DNA of 64,000 nt, from the NCBI GenBank assembly GCA_022695795.1, contig MU404133.1:124001-188000 (forward strand), read 5' to 3'. The notes under the pieces were generated by a model, which was not told the origin of the DNA, ran no database searches, and saw only the letters and a list, made by a program, of their open reading frames with translations. The first letter of the stretch is position 1; each line of letters starts with the position of its first letter. Both the position numbers and the translations under genes were made by a program. Shown here piece after piece: positions 57,494-64,000 of this stretch. This DNA comes from Biscogniauxia marginata (Eukaryota > Ascomycota > Sordariomycetes > Xylariales > Xylariaceae).

Positions 57494-60400
57494 ATGGAGC
57501 CTGAGTCGCTAGAGCCGAAGTCCACTCCCCCGGCCTCCGAGCCCGGGGGCGAAAAACCACCGATTAGCACGATGACGGGCGACGCCGTGATCGAGCCAGA
57601 GAAGGCTATCCCGGATGCAAAGCTGCGACCCGAGAGGGAAGCTGGCATGGGGGATTATATCGTCAGCATCCCTCTCCACCCTCACAAGATGTTGTCTGTG
57701 CGACTAACTCGGGCAACTAGAGGATCTTCAAATATGCAAAATTCTGGGATTTCCTGCTGATGATCGCCGCCGCCCTGGCAGCTATGGGATCTGGTATTGT
57801 ACGTTTCGCCTAACCAGTCGAAATCCCACTCCCAACGTGGAACTCAACGAACGGGTGCTGATGATAATGACGATGATGGCTTTCCTGGCCTATTAGACCC
57901 TCCCGTTGATGAATGTCGTGTTCGGTAAGAGAACAACATCTTTCTCATGATTTTGACATTTTTATTGCGCGTGCTGATTTGTTGTTCGATAGGCGCGTTG
58001 ATCGGCGACTTCGGCGGCTACTTCAATGAGCCTCCCACGCAAACTGAAGCCCAGTTCAGAGCCTCTCTCGACAGAAACGCGTGAGTCGGTATCGTCGCTG
58101 TCTAATCTTGAGTCGTCCATTGATTGTTTTCATTCCAAAGGCTATATATATTCATCCTCTTCCTGGGTAGATTCATCCTCACCTACATTAACAAGGTAAT
58201 GTGTTGTCCAGCTCAACACGCTGGCACCCCGAAAAGTATGCTTACGACGTATAGTTTGCCTACCGGATGATTGGTATTCGTATGTCGGCGGCCATCAGGC
58301 TTGATTATCTGCGCTGCCTATTTGGTCAGACGATCCATGTACTCGATTCCATGCCGCCTGGCGCGGCTGCTGGAACTATAGGTCGGTATAGATGAGCCCC
58401 GACATTACATTTCCACTGTGCTAACGTACTCTGTGTAGTATGTGGTGCTATCCTTTTTCTAGTGTACACCCTATCCTCATGCTCTCTGGTTCGAATTTCT
58501 GGTGAAATATTGGCCTAGGCAAAGCAACTGCCCACATCAAGAAGATAATATTAACGCGTAATAGACTACTACAGCCAACACCTTGCAACTGGGTGTCTCG
58601 GAGAAACTTGGCACGCTAATCGAGTTCACAGCTACTATCATTGCCGCCACGGTCATCGCCTTTGTATATAGCTGGTCGCTCGCCTTGGTTACCTGCTCTG
58701 CGCTTCTCTTCATTCTCCTGACGATCTCGATTCTCCTTCCGTTCATCGTTAAAGGAACAGCTAAGGTGACCAACGCAGAGACAAAGTCTTCATCTGTGGC
58801 CAGCGAAGCCTTCTCGTCGATTCGGATGATTGTAGCATGTGGTGCCGAGTCGCAAGTTGCAAAACGCTTTGCTGTGTGGGCCGAGGCGGCTAAAAGACAT
58901 GGTCAGAAGACTTCGCCCTTGGTGGCTGCCCAGTTCGGCCTGGTATTCTTCGCCCTCTATTCAGCATTCGCCATGGCCTTCTGGTTTGGGTCTAAATCCT
59001 TCACCGAGGGTCGAATCGACAATATCGGCGTCGTCGTGGTGACGATTATGTCGGTCTTGTTGATGGTATTTTCCCTCGAGCGCATCTCTAATCCTATCCT
59101 TGCCCTGGGTAAGGCCGCTGTTGCTGCCTGTGAATTCTTAACCGTGATCGATGCTCCTCGCCCGAAGACTGGAGGGCTCAAAGAGCCCGATGTGTCAGCG
59201 ACTGAGGACATTGTCTTTAAGGACGTCGATTTTGCTTATCCGAGTCGGGCACATGTTAAAGTATTGGATCAACTCAACCTCCGAATCCAGGCTGGAAAAC
59301 TTACCGCGATTGTCGGACCCTCCGGCTCTGGGAAGAGCACTATAGTCGGCCTGATCGAACGATGGTATACCCTTCATGATCAACACGTCATTGCAAAGGC
59401 CATTGATAAGGACAAGAAGAAGGAGGGAAAGGAAGAGAAAAAGAAGAAAGACGTCAAGAGTGGTAATCTTCGGGACGGGGAAGCAAATTTGGACAACGAG
59501 GATAGTATTATGGTCAGCTCCCCAGAAGAAGTGGGACCTATTGTGGATTTGAAAGGATCTGTCTTTACCTGTGATCACGACCTAGACGAGATCGACTTGA
59601 AGTGGTGGAGGTCTCAGATTGGGCTTGTTCAACAGGAGCCGTTTCTGTTTAACGACACTATCTACAACAATGTCGCATACGGCCTTATAGGATCTGAGTG
59701 GGAGCGTGAACCTGATGAGCGAAAGAAGGAGCTCGTGAGAGAAGCGTGCAAGGAATCATTCGCAGACGAGTTCATCGACCGGCTCCCCGATGGATACGAT
59801 ACGCTTGTTGGCGACAGCGGCACAAAGCTGTCGGGTGGCCAGCGGCAACGGATCTGTATTGCGCGAGCCGTCATCAAGCGGCCAAAGATACTTATCCTCG
59901 ACGAGGCCACATCCGCGATAGACGTCCGTGGCGAGCGGATAGTCCAGGCGGCCCTCGACAAGGTGTCGCAAAACCGAACCACGATCACCATTGCCCACCG
60001 TCTGTCGACGATCAAGAAGGCCGACAGCATTGTCGTCCTGAAAAAGGGGAAGGTTGTCGAGCAAGGAAGTCATGGGTCGTTGCTCCAGAACGAGAATGGC
60101 GTCTATTACGGTCTTGTGCATGCGCAACAGCTCTCGCTTGGCGAACCAACCGAAGGAAGCGACTCCGACGGGCCGGAAGAAGAGGACCTCGCCGCGGTCC
60201 TGAGTCGTGAGAAGAGTGCCGCGCTGTCTGACACCGCGAATGTACCATCCAGTGAAATCGGCTGGAAGACGCGAGGTTTGTTCGGTAGTTTCGGCCGGCT
60301 ATTGTATGAGCAGAAGTCTAGGCTTCCTTTCTATGTCATAATTATCTTTACTGCCATGTTTTGCGCTGGTAAGTCTCAAGTCTAAAGCTCTTCAAAAGCC

Positions 60401-62584
60401 TTCGAGTATAGTTGCTGATGAAATAACCCGTCCAGCTGGCGCTCCTGTTCAAGCCTACCTCTTCGCGAGGACAATCGCGGTCTTTAGCTTCGCGGACAAC
60501 CCGGAAACGTTTACAAGAGAGGCCAACTTTTGGTCTCTGATGTGGACTGTTCTTGCCATAGGCATCGGTATATCCTACTTTGTCATTACTCTAGCGGCAA
60601 CTCACGTAGCCCATGTAGGTGTTATTATCACCCTACGACATATATACATGGCATGCTGGTGGCTAACGAAACAATCTACAGCACATTTCGGCACATTATC
60701 GACAGCGGTACTTCGAAGATATACTATACCAGAAGACATCATACTTTGACGAACAAGAAAACTCAACAGGTACCCTAACCGCCCGGGTCGGAAGTGATCC
60801 CAAACAATTGGAAGAATTGCTAGGCACAAATATGGCCATGGTTTACATTTCGTACGTCAGCCCCCCTGAAATCGTCTCAGATATACCGGGAGTTCTACTA
60901 ACTTGGGGGCGATGATTCAGGATTTTCACACTCATCGGTTCCTTGGCTATAGCGTTTGCCTTTGGCTGGAAGCTCGCCATTGTGGCTTTAACCGTCACAG
61001 CACCATTAGGTCTCCTGGCGGGATACTACCGCTTCAAGTACGAGATCGAATTCGAAAAGCTCTACGGAGCTGTGTTTGCCGAATCATCGAAATTTGCCGC
61101 CGAATCGATCGGCGCGTTCCGCACCGTTACGTCGCTCACTCTCGAGGATACAATCTGTACCCGCTACGAGGGCTTGCTCGGTGGTCACGTCGTCAAGGCT
61201 TACAAGAAAGCGAGGTGGTCAACCTTGATATTCGCCTTCTCGGACAGTGTCAGTTTAGCTTGCCAGGCGCTCATTTTCTGGTACGGGGGAACTCTCCTAG
61301 CGAGTAGGGAGTACGGCATCATAAACTTCTTTGTCTGCTACCTAGCCGTCATCCAGGGAGCGGAATCTGCCGGTCAGGGGTTCAGCTTCGGCCCCAACGC
61401 TGCCCAGGCCTCGGCTGCGGCTAACCGCATCCTCAGCATGCGTGAATCCCGTAACCGGGACCAGGGCTCGGAGAAGACGGCGCAGATCCCCGACACCGAG
61501 GGCGGCATCAAGATCGAGCTCGAGGACGTGCACTTCAAATACCCGACACGCAACGTGGCCATCTTCCGGGGCCTCAACATCACGATCGAGAAGGGCCAGT
61601 TCGCCGCGCTCGTCGGCGCCTCGGGCTGCGGCAAGACAAGCATCGTCTCGCTGCTCGAGCGCTTCTACGACCCGCAGCGGGGGCGCATCCTCGCCAACGG
61701 CACCGACATCGCCACCATCGACGCGCACGCGTATCGGCGGCACCTCTCGCTCGTGGCGCAGGAGCCGACGCTGTTCCAGGGCACGCTGCGCGAGAACAGT
61801 AAGCTAATTTCCGAGTTCTTTATTGCCCCTTATATATATGTACCCTGTCTCACGAGTAAAACAACATGCCTATTTTGGCTTGTCGCATGATCTTTTTGCT
61901 CTCGAGACATGTCTCACGGGGTTTAAAAACAGTCCATCTAAATATAGCAAACAATTACTGACTCCTTTTTTTTTTTTCTGTAAGTCCTGCTCGGCGCTAC
62001 CGCCGACGACGACGTCTCGGAGGCGCGGCTCGAGGCGGCGTGCCGCGACGCGAGCATACACGACTTCATCGCGTCGCTGCCCGAGGGCTACGACACGGCC
62101 GTCGGCAGCAGGGGGGTCTCGCTGTCGGGCGGGCAGAAGCAGCGCGTCGCCATCGCGCGCGCGCTCGCGCGCGACCCCCGCCTGCTGCTGCTCGACGAGG
62201 CCACGAGCAGCCTCGACTCGGAGAGCGAGGGGCTCGTGCAGAGCGCGTTCGAGCGCGCCGCCTCGGGCCGCACCATGGTCGTCGTCGCGCACCGGCTCGC
62301 GACGGTGCAGAACGCCGACGTCATCTTCGTGCTCGGCGAGGGGAAGGTGCTCGAGAAGGGGTCGCACGCCGAGCTGCTGAGGAGAAAGGGGGTGTATTGG
62401 AATATGGTGAGTTTGAGTTTTCGGATATCAGGTTTTATTTTTATTTTTAGTTTTATTCCTTTTCTTTTTCTTTTCTCCCTCTCTGTCTGCTAATATGTGA
62501 TTATTTATTTTAATTTTACATCATCTTTTACTAATCTTGATGGTTTTCTCTATATAGTGCCAGAGCCAAGCTCTCGATCGATAA
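57494..62584 (+). CDS. Full-size ABCB/MDR-type ABC transporter
   Basis: Plasma-membrane exporter of the multidrug-resistance (ABCB) type, TMD-NBD-TMD-NBD. Twelve exons: 57494-57661, 57721-57798, 57897-57924, 57993-58080, 58141-58195, 58255-58381, 58575-60368, 60436-60614, 60682-60851, 60921-61798, 61985-62406, 62558-62584; about 1337 aa. NBD1: Walker [10 protein letters not shown] (about 429-437), Q-loop LVQQEPFLF, signature LSGGQRQR, Walker [13 protein letters not shown], switch AHRLST. NBD2: GASGCGKTS (about 1128-1136), [36 protein letters not shown]. Both ATP sites look catalytically complete. NBD1 has a Lys-rich insertion of about 55 residues between Walker A and the Q-loop. The last exon gives the family-typical end CQSQALDR. 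Odd: a sharp rise in GC from about 61440 to 62400, and a long intron 6 with two competing acceptors. The substrate is not predictable. Confidence 0.93.
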
Positions 62585-64000
62585 ACAGACAGACACGCAT
62601 ATTCTTAAAACCCTTTTTTTTTTTCAAAGCATTTATGGATCGGCTGGCTACCCACGGTGAATTTTTAAGATCACAAGACAGGAAATATGTATTATTCATG
62701 GTCGTAATACCACTCTGTAGTTGGTGAAGCATATTTAAACCTGCGTGTCGTACTTGAAGGAATGGGAAACAGCGGTAAAGGGACATCTCTCGTCATTAGT
62801 CTAACTTGTGCATATAATACAAATACCCCTCTGATTAGGTAGACTTTGAATTCATATAAGGTAGTAATCCGCTCCATTATAAATCTATTATATATATTTC
62901 TGCCTTGAGCTGGCATGAGGTTTATTTCTAATTTGAAGCTTATTAATATGTAATAGTTTTGTAATAGCTGTTATACTTATAGTTATAACTGCCTATGGGA
63001 ACTTTGAATCAACTTGTGTATTTTGTCGTTGTAAACATTTTTATGTCGTCCAGTGAAACGATTCCACCCTTAATCAGCTACACCGGGTTTCAACCCATTT
63101 GCACGTGTAATACTTGAATGCTTGGTACTTTTTCTCGGCCTAGTCAGTATTTTGCGAGGTTCCGGTGGCATAATTTTTTTTACTTCAATATAGGTAGGTA
63201 GTTTTGAGTATTTGCGATGGCTTCGAGACACCGCTTCTGAAGTATATACATATGTATACCTAGCGGCCTTCATAAAATTTCAGTTTGGTTTCTTAGGTAG
63301 TCATTGATAACTTTACAAACCTCCTCTTCACAGGGCTGGTATAACTAAGACTCATCAAAACGACTTATTTGCCTATCGCGTACTTGATGACAAGTACACA
63401 TCTGTCGTCAGCTCCCAGTTTTCATTATTATTCTTTCGTTCGCGTATTTTGGGGGGTTGCGTAAACATGGCCCGCTATCCTCTATATAAGCGCTCTGCCG
63501 TCTTTTGTAACTGCCGTCACAAGCCAATAGTTCAAACAAGTGTGTCTGGTAATGTAAGTGATTCAATAGTGACTAGGTACTTCCTAAGTAAACTATTGTG
63601 AAATATTTAGAAAGTGACGTGGGTCCTGCAGCTGCTTACTCTGGTGGAGTTTAGTACCTATTTTACCTCCTGGTATAGGTGTGTAAGTGTAATGGAGTGT
63701 CCCACAACGATGGGGCCCTGTTGAGCCCTGGCTCGTTATGCAGTAGAAATATCTAGAAGATCCGTGACATCACCCTTGGAGCTATGTTGTCTGCCGAGGT
63801 CTTGATGATTCGCTTCATCCAGACCGCAGACACGGATTACTACGCACACCAGGTTTGCATACATGCAATTTTATTTACACTAGATAGGCACCCTCGCTCA
63901 AGAATGAAACACATGTTGTCAGCTACGTTAGGGTCACAGCCTTGTGCACTTTGCCCTGCCTTGTATGTAGTTTAGTTTACACAATATGCATGTGCATGTG
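62585..64000. other. AT-rich 3' spacer to window end
   Basis: About 1.4 kb downstream of the ABC transporter, AT-rich, with TAGGTAGGTAG-type elements near 63190-63200. No supportable gene. Confidence 0.6.

Noticed and set aside
58441..58463. Possible 23-nt cassette exon in ABC transporter intron 6 (between TGTGTAG and GTGTAC)
   Set aside because: It fits the phase with the AATAG acceptor but encodes a hydrophobic stretch (VCGAILFL) unlike the family sequence at that point.
1..64000. tRNA, 5S rRNA, transposons, CRISPR arrays
   Set aside because: I looked for TTCGA-type B-boxes with matching stems, for 5S-like sequence, and for transposase, integrase or reverse-transcriptase motifs and long terminal repeats, and found none I could support. 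CRISPR is not expected in a fungus and no array is present.

Overview
The window is nuclear DNA of a filamentous ascomycete (Pezizomycotina; class not certain, Sordariomycete-like in style). Supporting this: most genes are cut by short introns (about 45-90 bp, GTRNGT donors, CTAAC-type branch sites, YAG acceptors), spacers are AT-rich and dotted with TACCTAGGTA-type palindromes, and the gene set is fungal (VMA21, PXR1, Fun30, a DUF2406 protein, eL33, G6PD, an MDR-type ABC transporter). There are no operons. All exon chains below were assembled by hand from reading frame and splice signals, not from transcript data.

Layout. 0-17 kb (all + strand): 3' part of a PX-PH-RhoGAP protein (Bem3-like), a very GC-rich long-chain fatty alcohol oxidase (6 exons), a four-pass membrane protein of unknown function, a flavin-dependent aromatic hydroxylase (phenol 2-monooxygenase type, 5 exons), and a 10-exon CorA-type Mg2+ transporter. 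18.4-19.1 kb (-): a low-complexity Pro/Ser/His-rich protein.

19-31 kb is relic-rich and looks like a decaying accessory stretch. It holds a broken protein-kinase copy, a nitronate monooxygenase with an apparent frameshifting deletion, and two adjacent minus-strand BTB/POZ-like genes. In one of these the exon junction before the BTB core cannot be joined in frame.

31-43 kb is housekeeping: PXR1/PinX1 (-), a small coiled-coil protein (+), the Fun30/SMARCAD1 chromatin remodeler (-), the V-ATPase assembly factor VMA21 (+) and a DUF2406 protein (-). 43.4-50.4 kb is a 7-kb interval with no supportable gene. 50.4-51.3 kb is ribosomal protein eL33 (-), whose five exons include one of 10 nt and one of 8 nt. 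53.8-62.6 kb holds glucose-6-phosphate dehydrogenase (+) and a 12-exon full-size ABCB transporter (+).

The genes do not form one pathway. Several are oxidative or detoxifying (fatty alcohol oxidase, aromatic hydroxylase, nitronate monooxygenase, MDR pump, and G6PD as NADPH source), but nothing shows they are co-regulated. I found no clear new multi-gene system. The most unusual signals are the eL33 micro-exons, the abrupt GC switches inside single genes, the TQPTQI repeat array in Fun30, and the broken or ambiguous BTB and nitronate monooxygenase genes.
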